From Escarpia spicata (lineage: Eukaryota > Annelida > Polychaeta > Sabellida > Siboglinidae): a stretch of DNA of 64,000 bases. The translations under genes and the position numbers were made by a program. Below, piece by piece: positions 42,181-53,727 of the stretch (position 1 is its first letter; each line of letters opens with the position of its first letter). The notes under the pieces were generated by a model. It saw nothing but the letters and a program-made list of their open reading frames with translations, did not search any database and was not told the DNA's origin. The stretch covers positions 32,546,199 through 32,610,198 of the forward strand of contig OZ023209.1 of NCBI GenBank assembly GCA_963995525.1. Reading direction: 5' to 3'.

Positions 42181-45100
42181 AATGTACCACCGTGAATGGT
42201 ACATTACGTTGTGGAGACGTTTCGACTGAAGCTTCACTGCTTGGAGGAGACGTGACGTTGTCTTGACCTCTCTGTTGTGCGTTCTGGTTGTCTACGCACG
42301 TGTTGTCTGAACACATTGGTCTTTTCATCGTATTGTCAGGTTCATCTTGTTGAGAGTACCGAGTATCATCCTTATACTGCTCTGGTGTGGCACGTAGCTG
42401 TCGTCTATTCCTTCGGTATGTCGAGTCTTCACTCTCAATGATGTAAGATCTGACGCCCGATGGTTTCTGAATGCGTGCTAGTGTCCATGTTCGTGAGTCA
42501 TTTGAGGCGTTTGGCTTCTTGAACCGCACAACACCTCCTGGGTGTAGTATGCTGAGATTCTTGCTCGTACGATTGTATAACCTGGCTTGTTTCTCCTTTC
42601 TACGTTTGAGTTGTTCAGGAGCATCACGTTGTGCTGCAGGATCGGTCTGCAGCAGTACTGGCAGCGTTGGTAGCAGTGTTCTGGTTCGACGTGCGAACAT
42701 CCGTTGAGCTGGCGATGTGTGCATAGCTTCTGTAGGTGTGTTTCGATAGTCCAGAAACGCCAAATACACATCCGCCTTGTCATCAATTGCTTTCCGCATG
42801 ATTTGCTTTGCCGTCTTGACTGCGTGTTCCACCTTTCCATTTGACTGGGGATAACGGGGTGACGATGTGATATGTTCAAATTTCCAACGCTCTGAGAACA
42901 ACTTGAACTCCTCACACGCAAACCGTGGCCCATTGTCAGAAATCACTTTGTCTGGTGCACCGTATCTCGCAAAGTGAATACGCAGTTTGGTGATAACCTG
43001 TGTTGCATTGGTCATTGACAGCTTGTCAACTTCGAAGAAGTTCGAGAAGTAGTCCACCGTTATGAGGTAGTTCTGTCCATGAAGGTGGAACAGATCAACA
43101 CCAACTCGTGACCATAGACGTGACGGTATCTCAATGGACAACAACGGCTCTCTACATTGTTCTGGTTTGTACGCGTTGCACGTATTGCAGGCACTGATGA
43201 CATCTTTCACTTCTTGGTTCATGCCTGGCCAATACATCACTTCACGTGCTCTTCTAAGACATCCTTCGACTCCTAAGTGCGAGGAGTGGAGTTTCTTTAT
43301 GAGCATGGCTCGCATGTCACGGGGTATGACGATTCTCTGACCCTTGAATAGTGCGCCATCCTGTGTGCTGAGCTCGTCACGGCAATTGAAATACGGTCGT
43401 GCGAGTGGATCGACTGCTTCACGTCGATACGGCCATCCCTGAAGTGTGTAGCGAACTGCAGTTTTCACTTCGTCGTCTTTACGTGACTTGCACATGATTT
43501 CGTGTATTCCGTTGGTCAACAGAAGAACATCTTCTGTCATGTCCATTTGTTGCAGTTCAATGTCGAACACATGATCCCCTGGGCCATGTGCGTGGCTGTA
43601 TGGAAGGTATGCCCGAGACAGTGCATCTGCGATATGCATTTCGTTTCCTTTCGTGTACACGATATTTATGCTGTACTTCTGCAGACGGAGCAGCATTCTC
43701 TGCAGTCTCTTCGGTGCATCGATCATCGATTTCTTTGTGATCGTCTGAAGTGGCTTATGATCCGATTGCACGGTGATGGGTCTTCCGTACACATACTGGT
43801 CAAATCGTTCACATGCAAAGACAATTGCTAAGAGCTCTTTTTCGATTTGGGCATAGTTCTGTTCTGTGTTTGTGAGTGCTCGAGAGGCGTAGCACACTGA
43901 TTTTCCCTCTTGCAGGAACACTGCACCCAAACCACTCTGGGATGCATCACATTGGATTGTGATTGCTTGCTTTACATCATAGTATGCGAGCACTGGTGCT
44001 GCTGTGATCAATTCTCTGATCTTGTTCAAAGCATCTTGATGTTGCTCAAGCAAACACCACTCCACATCTTTCCGATCTAGTTGTCTCAGTGGTTCACAGA
44101 CTTGTGACAGATGTGGCAAGAACTTCGCAAGATAGCCAACCATGCCGAGAATTCGCTTCAGTGCTGTGACATCCGTTGGAGTAGGCATCTTCCTTGGATT
44201 CGTCTACCTTGAGTCCCTCATCAGTGAGAAGATGACCAATGAATGGTACTGATTTGTTTCGCAGTTGAACTTTGTCTGGATTCAACACCAGGTGGCACGT
44301 TCTCGCTCGATTCAGTAGTGCTCTGAGATTGGCATCATGGTCTCGTGTTGCGTGTTCGATTGTGTCTCCGAACCCAATGCACAGGAAGTCATCTGCTACG
44401 ACTTCTACTCCTTTGAGTCCTTCGGCTAGTTCGTGCGCTCGACGTTGCCATTCCTCTGGTGCTGAATTTATGCCAAATGGCATTCGCAGCCACCGGTAAC
44501 GACCGTATGGTGTGTTGAACGTCGTGAGGTAGCTGGAATCATCGTCAAGTTTGACTTGCCAGAAGCCTGTCTTGGCGTCCAATACCGAAAACACTTTGGC
44601 CTTAGTGAGTCGTGTTGCGATATCTTCCAGTGTAGGAAGCGGGTAGTGAGAACGTTGAATTGCCCTATTCAGGTCTCGAGGGTCCAGACAAATCCGTAGT
44701 TTGTTTGTGTTCTTCTTCCTCACTGCTATCATGCTCGAGACACATTGTGTTGGGTCTGTGACAGGAGCGATGATTTGGTCCTCTACCATTCGTGTGAGTT
44801 CCTTTTTCACGACTTCTCGTACCGCACAAGGAACTCTGCGGGGCGGATGGATAACAGGTTTGACACTTGGATCAATCTGTATTCTATAGTTGCCATCGAG
44901 GCAACCAAGTCCTTCGAATACATCTGGGTATTCTCTGAGTACAGTGTCCTGTAACACTTGTGATCGCTTACTCATCACAGAAATGTGCACCGTGTCTGCT
45001 TTCGATGGACATGTTTTACCAGTCGTTGGTTGTGTTTGTGTTGTCTCCATCGTTGTATGTTGGCTGTCACCACCTCTGTCACGGTTCCGACTGTCTGTTC

Positions 45101-46345
45101 TCATGGTCACTGCATTTATTACATCACAGTCGTTTATCTGAATTAAGTCAAGGTCCAGACATGACTGCAAACTCAGAAGTGGAACAACATTGGCACGCAC
45201 AACAACGAAACGCATCTGTCTCTGTGTTCCCTTGCGGTGAACTTGCAAACGCGCCAGTCCTATCGGTTTCACTACCGACTTGTTGTGCATGACGAGTCTA
45301 ATGTTTGTGTTCTCCAACTTGCTGCATGAGTGATCTGCTGTTGCACATACGTAGTCCTGATATGGCAGGATGTCCACTGATAACCCTGTGTCCATGTGAA
45401 ACGACACATTTGTTTTGTCATTTATTGTCAGTGTTACGTGTGCTTTCGTCTTACGTTCACTGCCCACTGTGTGTATGATCGCTTGTTCGACCAATTGATG
45501 AGTAGCTGCACTTCTGCACATCTTAGCGAAGTGATTTAGTTTTCCGCACACATGGCAAGTGGTGCCACGTGCAGGACACTTGTCCTTCTCTTTTGCATGT
45601 ATACTACCACACCTGCTACATCCTGATCGTTCCTCACCAGAAAGTTGTGCATACCTGTTACTGGTGGGTGTGTACTTGCTAGTACTCGAACGTCTAGATA
45701 TGTTGTACTTTCTTGCAGGATTGCCATAATTTGCATTGTATGGGCTTGCAGCTGGTGGCTTGACTGGCGCCGCCTTGTGTCGAACTAAGTGAGTGTTCAT
45801 TTCTGTACTTATTTATTGTGCACGTGTGCGTGTCACTTGTAATGTTTTCAACATGGCAACGCAAGTTTCCAGATTTAGGTCTTCCTTTGCAAGTAACTTT
45901 TCTCTTGCTTTATCGTCCTTTATACCTATGACCAACCTGTCTCGAATCAGTCTCTCTCTCTCAAAGTCCCAAAATTACAAGTGGCTGACAGCTTGTATAG
46001 CGCTGTTATATAGGCTTCCACCGTCTCACCTGCATTTTGCGATCTGTTGAAGAATCTGTATGATTCATAGGTTTCATTGGTCTTGGCAATGCAGTTGTCA
46101 TCAAATTTCTGTATGAAGACATCGATCTTATTCTTGTCTTCGTCCTCTTGCCACTGGAATGTTTCATATAGATCTACTTCTTCCGTACCTAATACGTTCA
46201 GAAACGCAGCAACCCTGACCTCGTCGTCTTCTTTCGCTATTTTCGTCTCATAGTATCTCCATTCCCTCTTGAAGATCCGCCATGATTCTCCTCTGTTTTC
46301 CAAGGAGATCTGATTCGGCACTTTTGCCGTCAAACTTGCACTCAT
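42181..46345 (-). pseudogene. Ty3/Gypsy gag-pol, decayed
   Basis: Gag starts at ATG 46345 (MSASLTAKVPNQISLEN) and holds RIFKREWRYYETK; a frameshift near 45955 and a TAA near 45823 break it. Then CX2C/CCHC knuckles (CHVCGKLNHFAKMC), aspartic protease (FHMDTGLSVDILPY), RT (LDAKTGFWQVKLDDDS; active site VADDFL in place of YVDD/YADD), a small deletion/frameshift at about 44190, RNase H (QCDASQSGLGAVF), HHCC finger (HLGVEGCLRR...ACNTCNAYK) and integrase core D/D/E (VGVDLF, ISDNGPRF, NGKVEHAV). Order PR-RT-RH-IN defines Ty3/Gypsy; it most resembles the Mag-type lineage. The reading frame ends at the Polinton border, where TAG is made from one Gypsy base and two Polinton bases. Confidence 0.92.
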
Positions 46346-46383
46346 CTTGTACGCGTCTTCTTCGGTTTCTTCTGTGGCTTGTA

Positions 46384-46404
46384 CTATCCCAGTACTGACA
46401 CCAT
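46384..46404 (-). promoter_or_regulatory. Gypsy primer-binding site
   Basis: Minus-strand TGGTGTCAGTACTGGGA directly after the LTR end; it starts with the expected TGG. The priming tRNA is not identified with certainty. Confidence 0.65.
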
Positions 46405-46494
46405 ATAACGATAACTGTTTATATATATGTATATAAATAAGTCGATGTATATAATCATACTTTATTGCCGACTTTGTTTCGTTTACACCTTGCG
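46405..46494 (-). repeat. Gypsy 5' LTR remnant
   Basis: About 90 bp matching the 3' LTR (shared GACTTTGTTTCGTTTACACC and AACGATAACTGTT on the + strand). The remaining ~130 bp of the LTR are absent and a GGGA array takes their place. Confidence 0.85.
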
Positions 46495-46611
46495 AGGGAG
46501 GGAGGGAGGGAGGGAGGGAGGGAGGGAGGGAGGGAGGGAGGGAGGGAGGGAGGGAGGGAGGGAGGGAGGGAGGGAGGGAGGGAGGGAGGGAGGGAGGGAG
46601 GGAGGGAGGGA
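46494..46611. repeat. (GGGA)n microsatellite, ~29 copies
   Basis: Pure tetranucleotide array joined directly to LTR sequence at TTGCGAGGGAGGG. Frames across it (Pro/Ser-Leu on one strand) are not genes. Confidence 0.97.
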
Positions 46612-46658
46612 TCAACAGTATCAACAGTGAAAACTGTGGTATAACGCATGCAACATAC

Positions 46659-46775
46659 CTGTCCTGTCCCGCACACTCGGTGTTGCCATAAGTTGCATCC
46701 GTCGCAAAAGAGAGCCTCTTGACGCTCATGCACGACGTTATGGCAGTGGAGACACGCGTAAGACTCGCGATCCAT
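46659..46775 (-). CDS. PHD-like zinc-finger first exon
   Basis: ATG at 46775: MDRESYACLHC, then VVHERQEALFCDGCNLWQH and RVCGTG, ending GACAG|GTATGT. Cys/His spacing (CX2C...CX2C...H..C) resembles the PHD-like finger found at the N-terminus of several invertebrate transposon-linked or FLYWCH/MULE-type proteins. The downstream exons would lie on the far side of the Gypsy/Polinton nest or are lost. Single-exon evidence only. Confidence 0.5.
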
Positions 46776-47089
46776 GTCGGGAAAGCAGAGCCGCAAGCAA
46801 GCAATTACAGTATTGTACTCGTAAACTATTATTGTCGCACTTTCATAAAATAAATTCAAATGTCATACTTTGGCGCTTGTAATGGAACCGGTAATGTTTA
46901 GTCTTTGACACTACCCTCTTTATAAAGCTGGGTGGTGCAGAACATCTAGACCAACCATAATTACTGATTTCTTTTGTAGCTACTCGCCAACCTCAAAGGG
47001 ATGCTCCCTATACCCAACAGCGGTCGCAACGATGTAGGCTGTTATGCCCATGAAAACATTGTATAGAACAAAGACTACCCAGCTAACAA
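46776..47089. other. intergenic, no gene seen
   Basis: AT-rich region upstream of the zinc-finger exon; would include its promoter if the gene is real. Confidence 0.5.
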
Positions 47090-47505
47090 AATAACGTTGC
47101 AGCAACGTTGCCACAACGTTACACTTTGGTTGTGGCAACGTTTTGACAAAACGTTACAGCAACGTTCAAACGGATGGTCCCAGTTACGTTGCCACAACGT
47201 TTTATCAAAACGTTATGCATAAGATTCCCACAACCTTCCTACAACATTCCCACAACGTTCCAGCAACATTCCCACAACCTTCCTACAACATTCCCACAAC
47301 CTTCCTACAACATTCCCACAACCTTCCAGCAACATTCCCACAACCTTCCTACAACTTTCCCACAACCTTCCTACAACATTCCCACAACCTTCCAGCAACA
47401 TTCCCACAACATCCCCACAACCTTCCTACAACATTCCCACAACCTTCCTACAACATTCCCACAACCTTCCTACAACATTCCCACAACCTTCCCACAATAT
47501 GAAGG
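47090..47505. repeat. ACAACGTT / ACAACCTTCC minisatellite
   Basis: Left part: imperfect GCAACGTTGCCACAACGTT repeats. Right part: cleaner ~22-bp unit CCCACAACCTTCCTACAACATT, at least ten copies. All frames on both strands read the repeat. Confidence 0.95.
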
Positions 47506-47599
47506 GGTCATAATATGATGTCGATAAGAACAGAATATAAAGCTTTTTTATAACATTTATTCTGTTTTTATTACACAGGTATCAATTTAAATTTCATCT

Positions 47600-48850
47600 T
47601 CATCAGAAGTCAAGTCCATGTTTTTTGGAAGACATCACTAAGTGGGTAGATGAGGGATCACCAGTAGATATCGTATACTTAGATTTTCAAAAAGCTTTCG
47701 ATAAAGTACCACACCAAAGATTACTGCTTAAACTAAAGGCCCATGGCATAGGAAATGGTATAATAAACTGGATAGAACAATGGCTGATTGACAGAAGACA
47801 ACGGGTAGTTGTTGATGGGGAGGCTTCAAACTGGAAATCGGTATTGAGTGGGGTACCACAGGGATCAGTATTAGGACCTATATTATTCTTAATATATATA
47901 TCAACGATTTGGATGATGAAATAACAAGCAAGGTGTTGAAATTTGCAGATGATACAAAAGTGTTTAGAAGGATTAAAAGTGATGGAGATAGACAGCATTT
48001 ACAAGATGATCTTGACAGGTTGATCAAATGGTCTGAAAAGTGGCAAATGCTGTTCAATTTTGGGAAATGTAAATGCCTCCACATAGGACATGGGAACGAA
48101 GAGGTAGAATATACAATGGGGGGTACTGTAATAAGTACTACTGTAAAAGAAAAGGACTTAGGGTTAACCATTAGTGCTGATATGAAGGTTTCAGAGCAGT
48201 GCGGAATTGCAGCTTCAAAGGGAAATCAAATCCTTGGATTAATTAGGCGAAACATAACGTATAAGGAAAAAGAGCTAATAATACCGCTGTACAAAACAAT
48301 AGTTAGGCCTCATTTAGAATATTGTATTCAAGCGTGGAGGCCATATCGCAGGAAGGACATAGATATGCTAGAAAGAGTGCAGAGGAGAGCAACTCAAATG
48401 ATACAAAAACTGAGGGATCTTAGTTACAAAATACGCCTAAAAAAGGCGGTTTAACAACACTAGAGACCAGGAGATTGAGAGGAGATCAGATAGAAGTGTT
48501 TAAAATATTGAAGGGTTATGAAAATATTGATAGAAATATATTTTTCTCAGTTAAGAAAGATAGAAGGACTTAGAGGACATGAACTTACATTAGCAAAGGA
48601 GCAGAGTAGATTGGATATAAGAAAGTTTTCATTTTCACAAAGGACTCTAAATGAATGGAACAGATTACCTGCTGATTGTGTGGGTGCTAGTAGCGTGAAT
48701 ACGTTTAAAAATAAAATCGACACATACCTCAGATGGGCGGGATACACATAGATAAAAGGGTCGGACTCTCGATAAGCCAAAGAGCTTCCTTGTCCACCTG
48801 CCATCTAGAGTTAATTCTCTGGGTGGCAATCTTGTTAAATCTTGTTAAAC
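47600..48850 (+). mobile_element. CR1/L2-like LINE, 5'-truncated
   Basis: RT fragment with DIVYLDFQKAFDKVPHQRLL, SGVPQGSVLGPILFLI, active-site block FADDTKVF at about 47942, and KEKELIIPLYKTIVRPHLEY. One frameshift at about 47900 separates the palm blocks and another occurs near 48450. The tail carries FSQRTLNEWNRLPADCV and a 3' UTR ending AATCTTGTTAAATCTTGTT, a short repeat. Better preserved than its relative at 2398-3640. Confidence 0.88.
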
Positions 48851-49638
48851 AATCAACTTGTCGGTAGTGGATAAAAATCAACTTGTTATTAGTGGTCAAA
48901 AACAGCATTATATACCATAAATGAGACAATTTTTACTAAAATGTTTGGCGCTACACACCATCTTTCTCAGCTTAACAAAAGCATTCATAATTCCACAACG
49001 ATTAAGTCAACATTTATACAAAATTTATAAGTTTAAGTATATTTTCTGATCCTATTAACTAATAAATACGTTATAAATCCAAATATCAATGCTATTAAAA
49101 CAGTGATTTGGTCATTATGATGCAAATCAATAAATCAAGCTCGCATGTCTGACAGGATGGGGGGTGCGGTGTGTAAAAGATATTGTGTGTTCAATGGGGG
49201 GTGAAAGATACCCGGGGCATCCGATGGGGGAGGGCGGGGGTGATAAAATTCACATTATCTTATTTCCCTAAATCGTTGCCCCCCATTCCGTAAATAATGA
49301 TGATGACCCCATAAATGGAGGTGTTTTCTAAAGTGTCACACCTTAAAACATGCTTTTCACCATGTAACATACACCAACACCTGTGTTTGTATCTAAGTTT
49401 CTCTCACCTTGTTCTTTCCTCCCACTTTGTTGCGTGCGTGCTTTAAAGGGGAAATGAAATGCAGCTCTTTCATGCTTCATATTTAAATATATACTATATA
49501 AGTATACATTAATGTTAACAGAAACGTACTCATTTATGAGACAAACTAAAAAAACGATTTTGTTCTATGCCTAAATCGTCGCTATAAAGCACTGCGTATC
49601 GTCATCTTTGTTCCAAGCGAGTGGTTTGATTAATTCCT
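48851..49638. other. intergenic, no gene seen
   Basis: AT-rich non-coding sequence before the left LTR. Confidence 0.55.
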
Positions 49639-49850
49639 ACGCCAATGGCTATTAGTTACTATTCCATGATTGTAGTTCAATGGTAATATTGTCGTGACCC
49701 CTAGTTTCCGGGTCACGGCCTCGCATGTTTGGATACTTCCTGTTGTGAGTTGCAGTTTTGTGGTCTCTTATTAAAACACTGTTCTAGTTACGCATACGTA
49801 CTAGTGTTTATTTGTGTGACTCGAAGTGTGCATTTGATCACCTAATGGCG
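49639..49850 (+). repeat. LTR retrotransposon left LTR (212 bp)
   Basis: Starts ACGCCAATGG and ends CCTAATGGCG, short imperfect inverted termini. Differs from the right LTR at only two positions (T/C near 49757, A/G near 49811). Confidence 0.92.
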
Positions 49851-49868
49851 TGGTGGCAGCGCTCACAA
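49851..49868 (+). promoter_or_regulatory. primer-binding site
   Basis: TGGTGGCAGCGCTCACAA immediately after the LTR, beginning with the expected TGG. Confidence 0.65.
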
Positions 49869-49986
49869 CGAACCCGCTCACCAAAACGGGCGCAATAAAA
49901 GCAGATACACATTGACAGTCCGCCGACCTCACGGCGCAAACAGCTAGCCGAAACGGCTCTGTATCACTAGCAGGTGTGGTAACAAC

Positions 49987-52900
49987 ATGGCTAACAACAT
50001 GCAACGCGCACCGAGACAGTGGTGCCTCACAAAAACGGAAACGGTCAACACATTTGAGAACTGGCGCCAGAACCTCGTCTACACCCTCTCACTCGACCCA
50101 AACTTCGCCCAGTTTATCGCCACTGACGCTAAATGGGAGAAGCGATGTGCAGCACATCCAAACCGCGGCTTCACCGACGATAATGGTCATACAGCCATTC
50201 AGCAAGCCTACATGCTCGATCTAATGTTAGGCCAAATAGCGAACTATTGCCCAGTCATATCGCGCAACACGATCGCCAAAAACTCAACCAGTTTATCCGG
50301 TATCTGGCAAACTATCCGACTGCACTATGGGTTCCAGTCTACAGGGGCCCATTTCCTGGACTTTGCTGATATCCACCTACAAGCTGACGAACGCCCCGAA
50401 GACTTGTATCAGCGCCTAGTGGCCTTCGTTGAAGACAACATGCTACAAGAGGGAAGTGTCATTCTGCACCACGGTGACGTCATACACGTTGACGAAGAAA
50501 TGTCTCCTTCCCTAGAGAACATGGTAGTACTGACCTGGTTACGACTTATCAACCCCGCACTGCCTAAGCTCATAAAGCAACGATATGGCACAGAGCTGAG
50601 GTCAAGAACACTAGCATCGATCAAGCCAGAAATATCACAGGCACTCGAATCACTACTAGACGAGATTGCGTATGCTGACACCGCAAAGGTTATGCGCACC
50701 GAGACTAGGCCTAACCTACGCGGACAAAGACCAGCGTTCTCAAGACGACAACCGGCACCATCTAACAACCCTAGGCGTCCCACGAGCGTGAAGACTTGCC
50801 CTCTTTGCAAACAAGTAGGCCGCAGTGATGTACACCACTTCCTCAGCGAGTGCTCGTACCTTCCGGAACAAGATCGCCGCTACATGGCTATGGTACGACA
50901 AGTCAGTGATATCATCGACGGAGTCGATGAAGGCGACGACGATACCTACGAAGTTTATGACGAACGCCCCGTAAACACCACTACCGTGCAACGTATCGAT
51001 GTACGACAATCGCCTTACCTCGACGCGTTCCACGACCATCACGCCGTTCGAGTGACGATCGATAGCGGTGCAACGGGCAATATGATCCGTCATGACACGG
51101 CAGTGAGATTGGGGTGTACTATCAAGAACTCTTCCCAATCGGCTCACCAAGCTGACGGATCATCGCCTCTAACCATAGTTGGCGAAATTACCATATCACT
51201 CGCCCGCAAAAATAAATCATTCCAGTTCTGTGGACTAGTGGTACAGACACCATTTATGGAAGTCAACGACATTACCATCCGTCCCGCCAAACGAACCATC
51301 ACCCTCGCAGATGGCACCACGTACACATATGGTACAACACAGAGGGCCCTCAACAGGCATGCAGTCCGCCGTGCCCACATACTGCGAGCACCACCAACCA
51401 ACATCACTGTGTGGCCAGGCGACTTCGTGGAAGTCGACCTGCCTTCAGATGCGTATATCGTAGACGCCACATTCGCTCTGGAACCACGTCACGATACCAC
51501 CGGCAACAAAGGAGTACACGAGAACGATGTGTGGCCACAACGTTCACTAATCACCAGCGTAGAAGGTGTATTGCGCATACCAAATCTCACGAACTCCACT
51601 CGCACACTGAAAAGAAACGAACACTTTTGCCAAATCAGAGAAGTGTTCGTACCCGACAAGGCAACATCCATACCAGACAGTCAATGCACCAGCGTAGCCG
51701 TAAGCATACGCACACGCAGCTCGAATGCTACTGCCATCAAACACTCAACAGCGGTCACCATCGATCCTGATCACGCGCTCTCCCCCGACGAACGAGCGGC
51801 ATTCCGATCGATCGTGGAAGAGTATGACGACGTATTCGACCCAAGCTACAGTGGATACAATGGTCACGTGGGACCATTCAAAGCTGTTGTCAACATGGGC
51901 CCAGTACAACCGCCCCAACGTAAAGGACGCCTACCCCAATACGCACGAAACCAGCTCGTAGAACTCCAAAACAAGTTCGATGAACTCGAGACGATGGGCG
52001 TGTTCGTCCGGCCTGAGGATGTACCGGTCAACGTCGAGTACCTCAACCAGTCATTCCTGATAAAGAAGCAAAGCGGAGGACACCGACTCGTCACTGCCTT
52101 CACTGACGTAGGCCGCTATAGCAAGCCGCAGCCTTCATTGATGCCTGATGTCGACAACACCCTACGAAAAATCGCACAATGGAGGTACATAGCGACTACC
52201 GATGTGTCAAATGCGTTCTACCAAATCCCTCTATCGCGTGAATCAATGAAGTACTGCGGAGTAGTCACTCCGTTCCGCGGTGTACGCGTATACGCTTGCT
52301 CAGCGATGGGCATGCCCGGGTCCGAAACCGCACTTGAAGAGCTGTTGTGCCGCGTACTGGGAGATCTACTCGAAGAAGGTGTCGTCGCCAAACTGGCAGA
52401 CGACATATATTGTGGAGGAAACACCATCGCCGAACCCCAACAGAACGTAAGACGATTGCTCCAAAGCTTCGCCAACAGCGGGTTGCGCCTGTCCGCTGCC
52501 AAAACAACGATGTGCCCTACTACGACCACGATACTTGGCTGGGTGTGGAACCTCGGCTCCATCCATGCAAGCCAACATCGCATCGCCACCCTAGCCAGCT
52601 GCGACGCTCCACTCACAGTCAAAGCGATGCGAGCATTCGTCGGAGCCTACAAAATGCTAGCACGCGTCATACCAGGATGCTCCGCCTTGCTCGCCCCGTT
52701 CGACGAAGTAACGGGTGGCAAACAGTCAAGTGATCGCGTCACATGGACCGATGCATTAAGAGAAGCCTTCAAACACGCACAAACCAGTCTTCAGACTAAC
52801 AAGGCTATCACATTACCTCGGCCAAGTGACGGACTATGGCTAGTGACGGACGGCGCTGTCAAACAGTGCGGTCTAGGAGCCACCTTGTACGTGATGCGCA

Positions 52901-53727
52901 ATGGCAAATTGATGCTGGCCGGATTCTTCAGCGCAAAACTCCGCGGACGACAGATCTCCTGGTTGCCATGCGAAGTAGAAGCACTATCCATCGCAGCCGC
53001 TATCAGACATTTCAGCCCGTATATCGTACAGTCAGCACACAACACAGCGATACTCACAGACAGCAAGCCTTGCGTACAAGCCCACGAGAAGCTTTGTCGC
53101 GGTGAATTCTCCGTCAGCCCGCGCGTATCGACATTCCTATCAGTCGTCAGTCGGTACCAGGCAACTATTCGCCATCTCGCCGGTTCAGCTAATGTTCCAT
53201 CAGACTTCGCGAGTCGCAACGCACCCACATGCCGGGAACAACAGTGCCAAGTGTGCTCCTATATACGACAGACTGAAGAGTCAGTCGTGATGCAACGCGT
53301 TACAACAGACGACATAACATCTGGGAAAGCTCGACTTCCGTTCACCAATCGTTCAGCATGGCTCGGCATTCAAGCAGACTGCCAAGACTTGCGAAGGACT
53401 CATTCACACCTTACACAAGGAACACGACCATCCAAAAAGGTGACAAACGCGAAAGACGTCAAAAGATACCTTAACGTCGCATCAATCGCTCGTGACGGTC
53501 TACTGGTCGTACAACGTAACGACCCACTGAGTCCTACACGAGAGTGCATCATCGTACCGCGAAAAGTCCTAGACGGACTAGTAACGGCCCTGCACATCCA
53601 ACTGGATCACCCGTCTTCGTACCAGCTAAAGCAAGTCATGCATCGCTATGTATTCGCTCTCGACCTCGACAAGTCTGTCGAGTCCACAGTCATCACTGTA
53701 CGTCGTTACGGAACACCCCAAACCTAA
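49987..53727 (+). CDS. LTR retrotransposon gag-pol ORF (gag, PR, RT, RNase H)
   Basis: 1,246 codons from ATG 49987, uninterrupted. Gag-like N-terminal 250 residues, zinc knuckle variant CPLCKQVGRSDVHHFLSEC, aspartic protease VTIDSGATGNMI (51054), RT (KKQSGGHRLVTAF, TTDVSNAFYQIPLS, CSAMGMPGS, active site KLADDIYCG at 52389), RNase H (LVTDGAVKQCGLGATLYV, AILTDSKPC) and the start of the integrase finger. Gag and pol share one frame. The active site is LADD, not YADD. At about 53690 the frame runs out of the HHCC finger into an unrelated tail because of a one-base shift. Ty3/Gypsy-like by motif and order. Confidence 0.9.
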   Translation: MANNMQRAPRQWCLTKTETVNTFENWRQNLVYTLSLDPNFAQFIATDAKWEKRCAAHPNRGFTDDNGHTAIQQAYMLDLMLGQIANYCPVISRNTIAKNSTSLSGIWQTIRLHYGFQSTGAHFLDFADIHLQADERPEDLYQRLVAFVEDNMLQEGSVILHHGDVIHVDEEMSPSLENMVVLTWLRLINPALPKLIKQRYGTELRSRTLASIKPEISQALESLLDEIAYADTAKVMRTETRPNLRGQRPAFSRRQPAPSNNPRRPTSVKTCPLCKQVGRSDVHHFLSECSYLPEQDRRYMAMVRQVSDIIDGVDEGDDDTYEVYDERPVNTTTVQRIDVRQSPYLDAFHDHHAVRVTIDSGATGNMIRHDTAVRLGCTIKNSSQSAHQADGSSPLTIVGEITISLARKNKSFQFCGLVVQTPFMEVNDITIRPAKRTITLADGTTYTYGTTQRALNRHAVRRAHILRAPPTNITVWPGDFVEVDLPSDAYIVDATFALEPRHDTTGNKGVHENDVWPQRSLITSVEGVLRIPNLTNSTRTLKRNEHFCQIREVFVPDKATSIPDSQCTSVAVSIRTRSSNATAIKHSTAVTIDPDHALSPDERAAFRSIVEEYDDVFDPSYSGYNGHVGPFKAVVNMGPVQPPQRKGRLPQYARNQLVELQNKFDELETMGVFVRPEDVPVNVEYLNQSFLIKKQSGGHRLVTAFTDVGRYSKPQPSLMPDVDNTLRKIAQWRYIATTDVSNAFYQIPLSRESMKYCGVVTPFRGVRVYACSAMGMPGSETALEELLCRVLGDLLEEGVVAKLADDIYCGGNTIAEPQQNVRRLLQSFANSGLRLSAAKTTMCPTTTTILGWVWNLGSIHASQHRIATLASCDAPLTVKAMRAFVGAYKMLARVIPGCSALLAPFDEVTGGKQSSDRVTWTDALREAFKHAQTSLQTNKAITLPRPSDGLWLVTDGAVKQCGLGATLYVMRNGKLMLAGFFSAKLRGRQISWLPCEVEALSIAAAIRHFSPYIVQSAHNTAILTDSKPCVQAHEKLCRGEFSVSPRVSTFLSVVSRYQATIRHLAGSANVPSDFASRNAPTCREQQCQVCSYIRQTEESVVMQRVTTDDITSGKARLPFTNRSAWLGIQADCQDLRRTHSHLTQGTRPSKKVTNAKDVKRYLNVASIARDGLLVVQRNDPLSPTRECIIVPRKVLDGLVTALHIQLDHPSSYQLKQVMHRYVFALDLDKSVESTVITVRRYGTPQT

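Noticed and set aside
46427..46859. Pro/Ser-rich and Gly/Arg-rich proteins
   Set aside because: Translations of the (GGGA)n tract; only the part upstream of the donor at 46658 has non-repeat coding character.
47143..47518. His/Asn/Pro repeat proteins
   Set aside because: All frames read the ACAACCTTCC minisatellite.
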